This document shows, one piece after another, positions 40,737-49,307 of a stretch of 64,000 nucleotides of DNA (positions are counted from its first letter, which is position 1; the number at the start of each line of letters is the position of its first letter). The DNA comes from Photobacterium gaetbulicola Gung47 (lineage in GTDB: Bacteria; Pseudomonadota; Gammaproteobacteria; Enterobacterales; Vibrionaceae): contig CP005974.1 in the NCBI GenBank assembly GCA_000940995.1, positions 1,488,001 to 1,552,000 on the forward strand, written 5' to 3'. Below the pieces are notes generated by a model. That model had not been told where the DNA came from. It did no database searches and worked only from the letters and a program-made list of their open reading frames with translations. The translations under genes and the position numbers were made by a program.

Positions 40737-41001
40737 TATACCCAAGCTACCTCAAGAGGCAGGTTCAGCGAGAATTTATAAGCTTATAGACAAGGCATTG
40801 TTTTGAAGATCTAGTGGCTCTAAATCAAGAAACAATAACGCCGTATATGAGCTTAGAAAACTCGCCCTTCGGGAGGGTGTCAGCCCATTCACTCCTTTGT
40901 TGAAGATTTTTGAAAGGGAATGCCATTCCTGCAAATCTTCGCCTTGTATTGAATGCGCTGACAACCCTCTGAATCCTGCACCTTGAGGTAACTTGGGTAT
41001 A
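40737..41001. repeat. 265-bp MITE-like inverted-repeat element
   Basis: The ends are TATACCCAAGCTACCTCAAG at 40737 and its inverted copy at 40982-41001 (19 of 20 bases match). Further inside, GCAGG-TTCAG and CTGAA-TCCTGC and other segments continue the fold-back. No transposase is encoded. I have the impression that this element is common in Vibrio and Photobacterium intergenic DNA, which a genome search would settle. It fills most of the gap between the alcohol dehydrogenase gene and nfsA. Confidence 0.85.
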
Positions 41002-41030
41002 TATTTAGGCTCACTGTTATAGGGAAATGT

Positions 41031-41753
41031 ATGAACCAGACGATTGATACCATTTTGCACCATCGCTCAATTCGTAAGTTTACCGCTGAGCCGATAAGTG
41101 AAAATTTGCGCACTACTATTCTGGACTGTGCTATTGCGGCGTCATCGTCAAGTTTTATCCAGTGTGTCAGTATTATTCGGGTTACCGATTGCGAGAAGCG
41201 GTTGCTATTGGCCGAGTATGCCGGCGGGCAGGAGTACGTTGCCAGTGCCGCGGAGTTTTTTGTATTTTGTGCTGATTACAATCGCCATCAACAAATTTAT
41301 CCTGACGCAAAGCTGGGATTTACTGAGCAGACCTTGATCGGTGCTGTTGACGCAGCGTTAATGGCACAAAATGCCTTGCTGGCGGCTGAGTCCCTGGGGC
41401 TGGGTGGGGTATATATCGGTGGCCTGAGGAACAACCCCGACAAAGTCGCGGCCTTGCTGTCATTGCCTTTGCATGTGCTGCCGTTATTTGGTCTCTGTCT
41501 TGGCTATCCAGCACAGTCGCCCGAGGCAAAGCCCCGTCTTCCGCGTTCTGCGGTGGTTCATGAAAACAACTATACCCCACTAGATATGGATACGCTGGCT
41601 CGCTATGACCAGCATGTACGGCAATACTACTTGAACCGTACCGGGGGAAATAAAGATATGTCCTGGAGTGAGCAAATTTCTGGCACCTTGAATAAAGAAG
41701 CGCGTCCATTTATGAAAAAATTTATCGAAGGGCAAGGTTTCAGCTTGAAATAA
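41031..41753 (+). CDS. nfsA: Oxygen-insensitive NADPH nitroreductase NfsA
   Basis: FMN flavoprotein of 240 residues (same length as E. coli NfsA) reducing nitro compounds and quinones by two electrons. Landmarks are HRSIRKFTAEPI at the N-terminus, AASSSSFIQC, the LGGVYIGGLRNNP segment and PLFGLCLGYP. The C-terminal helix reads KKFIEGQGFSLK. The ATG lies 30 bases after the end of the inverted-repeat element, so that insertion probably borders or supplies its promoter region. Confidence 0.94.
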   Translation: MNQTIDTILHHRSIRKFTAEPISENLRTTILDCAIAASSSSFIQCVSIIRVTDCEKRLLLAEYAGGQEYVASAAEFFVFCADYNRHQQIYPDAKLGFTEQTLIGAVDAALMAQNALLAAESLGLGGVYIGGLRNNPDKVAALLSLPLHVLPLFGLCLGYPAQSPEAKPRLPRSAVVHENNYTPLDMDTLARYDQHVRQYYLNRTGGNKDMSWSEQISGTLNKEARPFMKKFIEGQGFSLK

Positions 41754-41980
41754 CGGAAGGTGGCAGCAAAACTTCATTATGGAACGGACGCTTTCTGACT
41801 TAAATTGACGGAAAAAAGGGCGAAAAAATAGACCTTTTGTCAAGTTTTGTTCAAAATACGGCAAAAGTTACCGATGAACTTTTTATAAAACTGTGAGTCA
41901 GATAGAATATCGTTAGACAAGACAATAATAATCGGCCTGAAAATATTCCCTCTGGCCGGAAAGAGAATCGGAACATATAT

Positions 41981-43270
41981 ATGAAGTATGTTGGGAAAGT
42001 TGCCAGTATGGTTGTATTGGCGACTTTGCTCGCGGGTTGTGCCGGCACACCAGACAGTAACAACGAATTATCCACAGAAGTGAATGTTGAGAGCGTACTT
42101 CATTCTGCCAATAAAGTTCATCGCCATTGGCGCAACACCCTCGTCGATGCCGGGGGTTTAAAGCTCTATGCGCCCGATAAATATGCCACCATGATGGAAA
42201 GCTGGCAGCGTGCTGATAATCTTTTCAAAGACATTCAGTCGACGCCGGATCTCGCCACGCAAAGTTATTCGCTTTTCTCTTCGGTGACCTACCTCGACCG
42301 TTTTTACAATGATATCGAGGTGGTCGAGAGCAACCATGCGGAATTGATGGGGCTAAAGAAAATTGCTGATAAGGTCCTGGAACCTGCCATGACCCAGTTG
42401 GCCTACCTCAACTCGATTGATGCTAATGCTCACTACCGCAGTGAATTTGTTCGGCTCAACCGCTTTTATAGCAACTTGTTCGCGTTTGTGGCCCGCGGCG
42501 ATCTCAACCGGGCCCGCGAAGAGCAGACCGAATTCCTTTCCCGCGCGCACAGTTTGGAAGTGAGGGTGATCAAGCGTATTTATATCACCCCGCAGGAAGA
42601 AGCCCTGCGCCAGTTACGTCGTGAAGACGTGCGCTATTATGCGCCACTCAGCTATACCAAGGTTGAAGAGGAAATCAAGGCTGGTAAGACGTTGATAGAT
42701 AATTCTCCCCGGGCCTTTGATGCGATCAACCAAGTGGTGTCAGCCATAGAGTTTGAGCTTGCCCACGCGGCGCATATTGCCGAAGAGGTGAAATACCTGC
42801 GTGACCGTAACCGTGATGAATACGAAAGCTATATTCTTACCATTGAAGCGAAGTTGCTCAGCATCTCCCAGGCGCTGAATGATTCAGATTTGCGCGACCA
42901 GCCATTGGCTGAGCAGGCCAAGCAATTAAGCTCGCAGGTGGCAGGTACGCGTCAGCAGCTTCAGTTGGCCAGTCGCCAGACCCAGCCTACCCAGCAGCAG
43001 GTCCAGCTAGATACGCTCAAGGGGTTGCTCAAAGAGCAGAACCGCCAAATCGCTAAACTCCAAGCACAGCTGTTGAGGATGGCTCCGGCACCTGAAGCGC
43101 AGATCCCTGCGGATGAACAGCAGGCCGGTGAGACGCCGTTACCCAATATCATCGAAGACATGCCGGCCCAGCAGGAGCTAGCCGCCGATGAGGTAGAGCC
43201 GATCAATAGCGCCGTGTCCATGGCCGGAGATGAAGCGGGGGATGAAGCGGGGGATGGACAGGAAATTTGA
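41981..43270 (+). CDS. Predicted coiled-coil lipoprotein of unknown function
   Basis: Envelope lipoprotein of 429 residues with signal peptide and lipobox LLAGC (Cys20). The residue after Cys is Ala, which favours outer-membrane sorting. The body is almost wholly helical with a long coiled-coil region (about 260-365, Gln-rich) and an acidic, Pro-rich tail ending in the short repeat GDEAGDEAGDG. I do not recognise a named family, although similar lipoproteins occur in Vibrionaceae. It is a single-gene unit with its own terminator. Confidence 0.82.
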   Translation: MKYVGKVASMVVLATLLAGCAGTPDSNNELSTEVNVESVLHSANKVHRHWRNTLVDAGGLKLYAPDKYATMMESWQRADNLFKDIQSTPDLATQSYSLFSSVTYLDRFYNDIEVVESNHAELMGLKKIADKVLEPAMTQLAYLNSIDANAHYRSEFVRLNRFYSNLFAFVARGDLNRAREEQTEFLSRAHSLEVRVIKRIYITPQEEALRQLRREDVRYYAPLSYTKVEEEIKAGKTLIDNSPRAFDAINQVVSAIEFELAHAAHIAEEVKYLRDRNRDEYESYILTIEAKLLSISQALNDSDLRDQPLAEQAKQLSSQVAGTRQQLQLASRQTQPTQQQVQLDTLKGLLKEQNRQIAKLQAQLLRMAPAPEAQIPADEQQAGETPLPNIIEDMPAQQELAADEVEPINSAVSMAGDEAGDEAGDGQEI

Positions 43271-43301
43271 TTGCCGGTCTGGTTATATAAAACAATCATG
43301 A

Positions 43302-43332
43302 ATAAAAAAGCAGCATATATGCTGCTTTTTTT
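43302..43332 (+). terminator. Rho-independent terminator of the coiled-coil lipoprotein gene
   Basis: AAAAGCAGCATATATGCTGCTTTT is a perfect inverted repeat that continues into a T run. Confidence 0.93.
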
Positions 43333-43699
43333 ACATCTGTACCCCAGAGCTAGCCGCAAGCTGGGCCAATAAGAGTTAAAAACGACTTGTGAAAACTTAT
43401 GACAATAAAGGTGGTTAGTGCTTGTGGTTAAGTTGTTGTTTTGTATCGGTATTTTATTTTTCGTTATGTTCTGGAGTCTTTGGTTGATTACATTTGCTAA
43501 CAGTTCACCACGCTTTGAGGAAAAAATTTGCTTTACATGTCGGTGCTAAATTACAACTTTTTTTGAGTTTGGTTAAGTTTTGTGCGGGTTTTGGCTTGAT
43601 TTGCCTGTCAGCGTCCTTTAGAATTCGCCGCGCATTGATTGATGCACCCAAATTTTAATCTTTATCATTTTTGTTGAATTACTCCTATTTGAGGAAAAC
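43333..43699 (+). promoter_or_regulatory. satP upstream region with a sigma-70-like promoter
   Basis: A 367-bp AT-rich gap. TTGATT (43596-43601) and TAGAAT (43619-43624) are 17 bp apart, a good promoter for satP with a leader of about 70 bases. The leader contains a small hairpin (GCAT/ATGC) and an SD-like GAGG. Nothing else is assigned. Confidence 0.6.
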
Positions 43700-44287
43700 A
43701 TGTCTACGAAACTAGCTAACCCAGCACCACTAGGTCTTATGGGCTTTGGTATGACTACCATCCTTCTGAACATCCACAATGCGGGCTTCTTCCCAATTGA
43801 TTCGATGATCCTAGCTATGGGTATTTTTTACGGTGGCTTGAGCCAGGTTATCGTAGGCATGATGTGCTTCAAGCGTGGTGACACGTTTGGTACGACTGCA
43901 TTTACTTCTTACGGTCTGTTCTGGCTGACGCTTGTTGGTCTAATCGTAATGCCTTACATGGGTCTGCCTGCAAGCCCTGCAAGCTTCATGGGTTGGTACC
44001 TACTACTATGGGGTATCTTCACCGGCTTCATGTTCATTGGTTCGCTATGCTACCCTCGCGCCAAGCAGTTCGTATTCGGCTCTCTAACTGTACTGTTCTT
44101 CCTATTGGCAGCGCGTGACTTCACTGGCAGCGCACTAATCGGCACTATCGCTGGATTCGAAGGCATCATCTGTGGTGCAAGTGCTATCTACTTTGCAATG
44201 GCACAAGTACTTAACAACGAGTACGGTCGTACCATCCTGCCTGTAGGCGAACTGAAGAAAGCAAAAGCATTTAAAGCGGCTGCTTAA
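43700..44287 (+). CDS. satP: Acetate/succinate-proton symporter SatP (YaaH family)
   Basis: Inner-membrane acetate uptake transporter of 195 residues with six predicted TM segments. The family signature NPAPLGLMGFGMTT stands at residues 7-20, and FYGGLSQVIVGMM follows at about 43-55. SatP imports acetate and succinate with protons. It is a single-gene unit between two terminators. Its location near TCA-cycle and serine-catabolism genes fits a carbon-overflow role. Confidence 0.92.
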   Translation: MSTKLANPAPLGLMGFGMTTILLNIHNAGFFPIDSMILAMGIFYGGLSQVIVGMMCFKRGDTFGTTAFTSYGLFWLTLVGLIVMPYMGLPASPASFMGWYLLLWGIFTGFMFIGSLCYPRAKQFVFGSLTVLFFLLAARDFTGSALIGTIAGFEGIICGASAIYFAMAQVLNNEYGRTILPVGELKKAKAFKAAA

Positions 44288-44313
44288 TTAAAGCCCATCG
44301 CTGATTGTTTACT

Positions 44314-44342
44314 ATAACCCGCCTTAATGGCGGGTTTTTTTA
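44314..44342 (+). terminator. Rho-independent terminator of satP
   Basis: AACCCGCC and GGCGGGTT form an 8-bp stem followed by a T run. Confidence 0.92.
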
Positions 44343-44414
44343 TTCTTGTTCAGCCAGTTCGCGGGAATGGGTATAAGCTTATTTCATCGTTTGAGATCGT
44401 GAAAGGACAAGACA

Positions 44415-45383
44415 ATGGCACAACGTTATGCAGCCCTGATGGGGGCGCTGGTGGCCGATGCTGCCAGTATGGGGACCCATTGGATCTATTCCCCGGAGCG
44501 TATCCGGACCCTCCAATCTCTTCCGCATTTTCCTTTTATCGAACCGGATGCCCATCATTATGAAGGGGTAGAAGGTTACTATGCCCATGACAAGCTCACG
44601 GCAGGGGAGCTGACCATTTATGGTGAATGGCTAGCCCTGTATATTCGGCTGCTCAGTGAACCCGATGTCGAGACTCATCGTTTGCAGCAGGAAATCTTGG
44701 ATTACTTCGGCCCCGGCGGCGAGTTCATCGGCTATGTCGATAGTCCGACCAAAGCCTTGCTGCTGTCTCTGTTTTCCCTGTTACCAGAAGATTGGCCGGA
44801 AGACTCTGGCTGTGATGACGACCAGACCCCTGCCTTGTGTGCGGTACCGGCATTGGTGGCGCTGAAAATGCCTTCGGAGAAACTGGAAAGCGAAATTGAC
44901 CGTATTGTCGGGGTGACTCATCAAAATGAATTGGCATTAGCTTGCGCCAAGGCGTTTGCCAGCGCTCTCAACGAAGCCTTGCGCTCACGTCGCATGGAGC
45001 CGGTGCTTAATGTGCTGAAGGTCAAATGCCCTGAGTTGGTACAGGAGAAAATCGAGCAGGTCAGGGTGCTCAGTGGTGATGTTAATGATCTTTCCCATGT
45101 GCTGTCGATTGCAAATAGTGCCTGCCACCTTGCCGATAGCCTACCGATGGCGGCATGGATCCTACAGAACAGCTCAAGCTATACCGAGGCGATACTCACC
45201 AATATTGCGGTAGGTGGTGACAGCTGCGGCCGGGGAATAGTGGTCGGGGCGATCGCCGGGGCCTGCTATGGTTTTGGTGATACCCGGGGGATCCCTATTT
45301 CGTGGATCACCACCTTGCAGTGCGGCGAGGCGCTGGCGGAAGACATTGAGCAGCTGCTGCACAATGCGGGTGGGGCATTCTAA
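44415..45383 (+). CDS. ADP-ribosylglycohydrolase-family protein (crystallin J1-like)
   Basis: A 322-residue helical protein of the ADP-ribosylglycohydrolase fold. The N-terminus GALVADAASMGTHWIY and the C-terminal NIAVGGDSCGRGIVVGAIAGA match the J1-crystallin/DraG-like branch. The canonical metal-site motif GGDTDT is GGDSCG here, so one Asp ligand is replaced by Cys and hydrolase activity is uncertain. The acceptor is unknown. AAAGGAC precedes the region around the start. It converges with sdaA. Confidence 0.85.
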   Translation: MAQRYAALMGALVADAASMGTHWIYSPERIRTLQSLPHFPFIEPDAHHYEGVEGYYAHDKLTAGELTIYGEWLALYIRLLSEPDVETHRLQQEILDYFGPGGEFIGYVDSPTKALLLSLFSLLPEDWPEDSGCDDDQTPALCAVPALVALKMPSEKLESEIDRIVGVTHQNELALACAKAFASALNEALRSRRMEPVLNVLKVKCPELVQEKIEQVRVLSGDVNDLSHVLSIANSACHLADSLPMAAWILQNSSSYTEAILTNIAVGGDSCGRGIVVGAIAGACYGFGDTRGIPISWITTLQCGEALAEDIEQLLHNAGGAF

Positions 45384-45410
45384 GCAATGGCCCTGCAGGC
45401 GACGGGCATA

Positions 45411-45440
45411 AAAAAAGCTACCCGAGTGGGTAGCTTTTCT
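45411..45440. terminator. Bidirectional terminator between the glycohydrolase-family gene and sdaA
   Basis: AGCTACCC and GGGTAGCT flank a 4-base loop, with A and T tracts on both sides. Confidence 0.9.
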
Positions 45441-45456
45441 ATTACTTACTGGGCAA

Positions 45457-46818
45457 TTAGCAAATTACTTTGATTGCCAGGCCACCCTGTGAGGTTTCAC
45501 GGTATTTTGCGTTCATGTCTTTACCGGTTTCAAGCATCGTCTCGATAACTTTGTCCAGTGATACGCGAGGCTCAGAAGAGCGGCGAAGTGCCATACGTGA
45601 AGCATTGATAGCTTTAACCGCTGCGATACCGTTACGTTCGATGCAAGGAACCTGTACCTGGCCAGCAACAGGGTCACAGGTTAGGCCCAGGTTGTGTTCC
45701 ATCGCGATTTCAGCAGCCATACATACTTGCTCAGGGCTACCGCCCATAAGCTCAGCAAGGCCAGCCGCTGCCATTGAACATGCCACACCAACTTCACCCT
45801 GACAGCCAACTTCCGCACCAGAGATAGACGCGTTACGCTTGTAAAGGCCGCCGATAGCGCCAGAAGCGGCGAAGTAACGGGTGTACTCTTTCGGGCCAAC
45901 TGGCTGGATGAACTTGTCGTAGTAAGCCAGAACCGCAGGAATGATACCGCAAGCACCGTTAGTTGGTGCGGTAACCACACGGCCACCGGCTGCGTTCTCT
46001 TCGTTCACCGCGAAAGCGTACATGTTAACCCAGTCAACAACGGTCATTGGGTCGTTGCTCAGCTTTTCGGTTGTCATTAGCTGCTGGCGCAGAGCCGCTG
46101 CACGGCGAGGAACGCGTAGAGGACCCGGAAGGATACCTTCTTCGCTCATGCCACGCTCCATACATTCGCGCATGGTACGCCAGATGTTGGCAAAGTAAGT
46201 GCTGATTTCGTCTTCCGCGTTCATTGCGCGTTCGTTAGACATAACCAGTGAGCTTACTGACAGGCCGTTTTCCTTACACTGGTTTACTAGCTCTTCTGCG
46301 GTAGTAAACATGTAAGGCACTTTTACCGATGATTCGCTTGATTTGCCGAAGTTCTCTTCGTCAACGATGAAACCACCACCGATAGAGTAGTAAGTCTTGG
46401 CGTATGCTTCTTCCTCGCCGATGAAAGCGTGAATAGTCATACCGTTTTCGTGAAGAGGAAGGTTAGTAGTATGGAAGTTCATACCGCCTTCACGAGGGAA
46501 ATCGACAGTGTGGCAGTGCATGCCAACTGGTAGGCGCTCTGTTTCTTCAACGCGGGCGATAAAGCCAGGGATGCTGTCGATGTCAACATGCTCAGGGCTG
46601 TTACCAGCCAGGCCCATAATAATTGCGATATCAGTGTGGTGACCTTTACCGGTTAGAGAAAGCGAACCGTAAACATCCACGGTAATTTTAGTCACGTCAC
46701 GAAGCTTGCCCATGGCACGCAGGTCATCGATGAACTCTTTACCTGCTTTCATTGGGCCGACAGTGTGCGAACTGGAAGGACCCACACCGATTTTATAGAT
46801 ATCAAAAACACTGATCAT
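45457..46818 (-). CDS. sdaA: L-serine ammonia-lyase SdaA
   Basis: Iron-sulfur enzyme deaminating L-serine to pyruvate. The 453-residue protein begins MISVFDIYKIGVGPSSSHTVGP, the conserved beta-domain start. The catalytic domain contains NGACGIIPAVLAYYDK, SGAEVGCQGEVG and GLTCDPVAGQVQVPCIERN, which provide the Cys ligands of the 4Fe-4S cluster. sdaC (serine uptake) lies upstream on the same strand, with a terminator between, so the two may be separate or read-through units. An 18-bp palindrome stands 19-36 bases before the start. Confidence 0.97.
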   Translation of the reverse strand: MISVFDIYKIGVGPSSSHTVGPMKAGKEFIDDLRAMGKLRDVTKITVDVYGSLSLTGKGHHTDIAIIMGLAGNSPEHVDIDSIPGFIARVEETERLPVGMHCHTVDFPREGGMNFHTTNLPLHENGMTIHAFIGEEEAYAKTYYSIGGGFIVDEENFGKSSESSVKVPYMFTTAEELVNQCKENGLSVSSLVMSNERAMNAEDEISTYFANIWRTMRECMERGMSEEGILPGPLRVPRRAAALRQQLMTTEKLSNDPMTVVDWVNMYAFAVNEENAAGGRVVTAPTNGACGIIPAVLAYYDKFIQPVGPKEYTRYFAASGAIGGLYKRNASISGAEVGCQGEVGVACSMAAAGLAELMGGSPEQVCMAAEIAMEHNLGLTCDPVAGQVQVPCIERNGIAAVKAINASRMALRRSSEPRVSLDKVIETMLETGKDMNAKYRETSQGGLAIKVIC

Positions 46819-46836
46819 TGCTAATACCTCAGTCAG

Positions 46837-46854
46837 GGTAACTATCTAGTTACC
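46837..46854. promoter_or_regulatory. 18-bp palindrome in the sdaA leader
   Basis: GGTAACTA and TAGTTACC are perfect inverted repeats around a 2-base centre, 19 bases from the sdaA ATG. It could be an operator or an RNA hairpin close to the ribosome site. The regulator is unknown. Confidence 0.45.
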
Positions 46855-46905
46855 GTGAGACTGTATAGTTTTTATCATTCTCGCCCCTTCCTTGGCGAGA
46901 TAATC

Positions 46906-46942
46906 AAAACAAAAGAGCAGGGGCAAACGCGTCCTGCTCTTT
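46906..46942 (-). terminator. Rho-independent terminator of sdaC
   Basis: GAGCAGG and CCTGCTC form a 7-bp stem; on the minus strand TTTTGTTTTG follows. Confidence 0.82.
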
Positions 46943-47051
46943 AGTGGCTCTATTTTACGGAATTTGAGTCAGAAGACTATGCGTAGTAGCACATTTTCTT
47001 ACAAATTCACTTAGCGCTGGTGAATTATCACTAAGTCAGTGATAAATCGCC

Positions 47052-48305
47052 TTATAGTGCACCGTAGATTACAGAAGTAATCGCGGCAATACCACATAGT
47101 GCTGTGAAAATCTGAGCAGGAGCTGAAGTTTTGTACTTAGCCATTGCTGGTACTTTCTGCATTGCAAAGATTGGCATGATGAATAGGATAGCGGCAATCA
47201 TTGGTGCGCCCATTGTTTCAATCATACCTAGGATGCTTGGGTTTACGACTGCAACAACCCAAGTTGTTACTACGATGAATGCTAGAGAGATTTTCTCGAT
47301 CTTGCTCTTTGGCATGTCAGAGCGAGACTTAACCAGACCTACTAGACCTTCGTGGGCACCTAGGAAGTGGCCGAAGTAGCTAGAAGTAATCGCAGCGAAA
47401 GCAACCATAGGGCCCATCAGGGAAATCATTGGAGACTCGTGGATGTTTGCTAGGTAAGACAGTACAGAAATGTTTTGTGCTTGTGCATCAGCTAGCTGCT
47501 CTGGAGATAGAGACAGTACTACAGAGAATACAAAGAACATTACAAAGCCCATCAGCATCATTGCTGCGCCACCAGTGATCATGTCAGTTTTCTGTACTGC
47601 GTTTTCACCGTATACACGACGCTGCTCTTTAGAGAACTGAGAGATAATTGGGCTGTGGTTGAACGAGAATACGATGATTGGGATTGCTAGCCAGATAACA
47701 GAAGGCATTGCGCTCCAGTCTGGGCTTACAGACATCATTGAGCCGTTCCAATCTGGGATCAGGTACACAGAAAGTGCTAGTAGAACGAATACTAGAGGGT
47801 AAACCATTGCTGAAGTTGCTTTCAGCATCAGTTCTTTACCGAATACTACACCTGCAGTCATCGCCATGATCAGGCCACCAGACAGGATCCAGCGTGGAAG
47901 TGATTCCATGCCTAGCTGGTTAACCATGAAAGAGTCAACAGTATTGGTAATACCTACACCGTAGATAAGAACGATTGGGTAGATGGCGAAGAAGTAAGCA
48001 AAAGTGATGATGTTTGCGCCAGCTTTACCGAAGTGTTCTTCAACAGTATCAGTAATATCTGCTTCTGGGTTTTTAGCAGAAAGAACGAAACGAGCCAAGC
48101 TCTTGTGAGCAAACCAAGTCATTGGAAGAGCAAGCAGGGCTAGAATAACAAGAGGCCAGAAACCGCCAGCACCCGCTTTGATAGGCAGGAACAATACGCC
48201 CGCGCCAACAGCAGTACCGAATAGAGATAGTGCCCATGTTACGTCTTTATACGTCCATCCTGCTTTTGCAGCACTAGTTGCTACGGTGCTTGTAGATGTT
48301 TGCAT
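47052..48305 (-). CDS. sdaC: Serine transporter SdaC (HAAAP family)
   Basis: Inner-membrane serine-proton symporter of 417 residues with about 11 TM segments. Landmarks are WALSLFGTAVGAGVLFLPI near the N-terminus, FSFNHSPIISQFSKEQR and SYFGHFLGAHEGL, as in E. coli SdaC. The start MQTST at 48305 matches the usual beginning; its ribosome site is weak. A strong CRP-site match lies 126-141 bases upstream. Imported serine is the substrate of SdaA encoded downstream. Confidence 0.95.
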   Translation of the reverse strand: MQTSTSTVATSAAKAGWTYKDVTWALSLFGTAVGAGVLFLPIKAGAGGFWPLVILALLALPMTWFAHKSLARFVLSAKNPEADITDTVEEHFGKAGANIITFAYFFAIYPIVLIYGVGITNTVDSFMVNQLGMESLPRWILSGGLIMAMTAGVVFGKELMLKATSAMVYPLVFVLLALSVYLIPDWNGSMMSVSPDWSAMPSVIWLAIPIIVFSFNHSPIISQFSKEQRRVYGENAVQKTDMITGGAAMMLMGFVMFFVFSVVLSLSPEQLADAQAQNISVLSYLANIHESPMISLMGPMVAFAAITSSYFGHFLGAHEGLVGLVKSRSDMPKSKIEKISLAFIVVTTWVVAVVNPSILGMIETMGAPMIAAILFIMPIFAMQKVPAMAKYKTSAPAQIFTALCGIAAITSVIYGAL

Positions 48306-48430
48306 GATTATATATCCAAAGTTAATTACGGAACGGAAATTAGGAACGGGGCGCATTTTCGTGATTTATTGCAGGAAAACCTTGATCGAGATCTCGTTAT
48401 GTAACGGGGCGAAATTGCAATACAATTTAG

Positions 48431-48446
48431 TGTGACATGGATCACG
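48431..48446. promoter_or_regulatory. CRP-binding-site candidate upstream of sdaC
   Basis: TGTGACATGGATCACG matches TGTGA-N6-TCACA at nine of ten positions, with good flanks (AG before, CTAA after). E. coli sdaC is CRP-activated, so activation here is likely. Confidence 0.72.
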
Positions 48447-48486
48447 CTAAAGTCTGAGGTAATATTAGGGAAATTATCGTGTCAGA

Positions 48487-49095
48487 TTAGTTTTGCTCAT
48501 ACCACAGCTGATCAGAGAGCACTTTGAGCATTTGGGCGGTGGCACCCCAGATTGAATATTTGCTGAATGGAACTGAATAAATATTGTGTGTTTTCCCTTT
48601 AAGGGTAACTTTTTGTATCCGTATATTCATCGGGTTTAATACGTGTTCGATTGGGGCTTCGAACAATTCATCAACCTCGTTTGGATCCAGCTCTGGCCTG
48701 TAATCCGGCGAGATCACCGACAAGTACGGGGTGACGATATACCCACTGATAGTAGGCAAGCTTGGCAGCTGTCCAATAATGCTATCACGGTTGCATAAAA
48801 TACCAGTCTCTTCATGGGTTTCACGCAGTGCGGTATCAATTAAATCAATATCTTGAGGCTCAAATCGGCCGCCGGGAAATGAAACTTGTCCCGGGTGGTG
48901 TTTGAGGTGTTGCGCCCGGCGGGTAAAAATCATACTGAATGAGTCGTGGCGGGGAACGAGCGGGATAAGCACAGCGGCAGGTTTGAGCTGATAGCCGTCA
49001 CGGATGTACTGCCTAACTCGGGTAGTATGGCTCTTATCGTAGCTGGCTTGCGGGGCAAGCAAGAAGCGGGTGATGATCTGTTGCTGGCAATTCAT
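48487..49095 (-). CDS. nudL: Nudix CoA pyrophosphatase NudL
   Basis: Putative CoA-pyrophosphohydrolase of 202 residues. The Nudix box is GGRFEPQDIDLIDTALRETHEETGI (about residues 75-99), preceded by the UPF0035 feature LKHHPGQVSFPGG. As in E. coli it is associated with pabB upstream and the serine deaminase gene. A terminator-like hairpin lies between pabB and nudL. Confidence 0.93.
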   Translation of the reverse strand: MNCQQQIITRFLLAPQASYDKSHTTRVRQYIRDGYQLKPAAVLIPLVPRHDSFSMIFTRRAQHLKHHPGQVSFPGGRFEPQDIDLIDTALRETHEETGILCNRDSIIGQLPSLPTISGYIVTPYLSVISPDYRPELDPNEVDELFEAPIEHVLNPMNIRIQKVTLKGKTHNIYSVPFSKYSIWGATAQMLKVLSDQLWYEQN

Positions 49096-49245
49096 AAACC
49101 TTCCGTGGTGCTGCTATGACGGCATACTAATAACTATAGATGTTGAAACAGCAACTTAGCGAATTGATTTCATGAGTTGCGGGTTCGATGCCGCGGATCC
49201 GTGCAGCAATGGGTCATAAGATTATAAATAAATCCCAACAATTAC

Positions 49246-49280
49246 AAACCCAAAAACCAACCCAACACGGTGTTGGGCTG
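49246..49280 (-). terminator. Rho-independent terminator of pabB
   Basis: CCCAACAC and GTGTTGGG form an 8-bp stem with a 1-base centre; TTGGTTTTTGGG follows on the minus strand, within the pabB-nudL gap. Confidence 0.75.
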
Positions 49281-49307
49281 GATTTCTGGGGTATATGTCT
49301 CCAGAGG

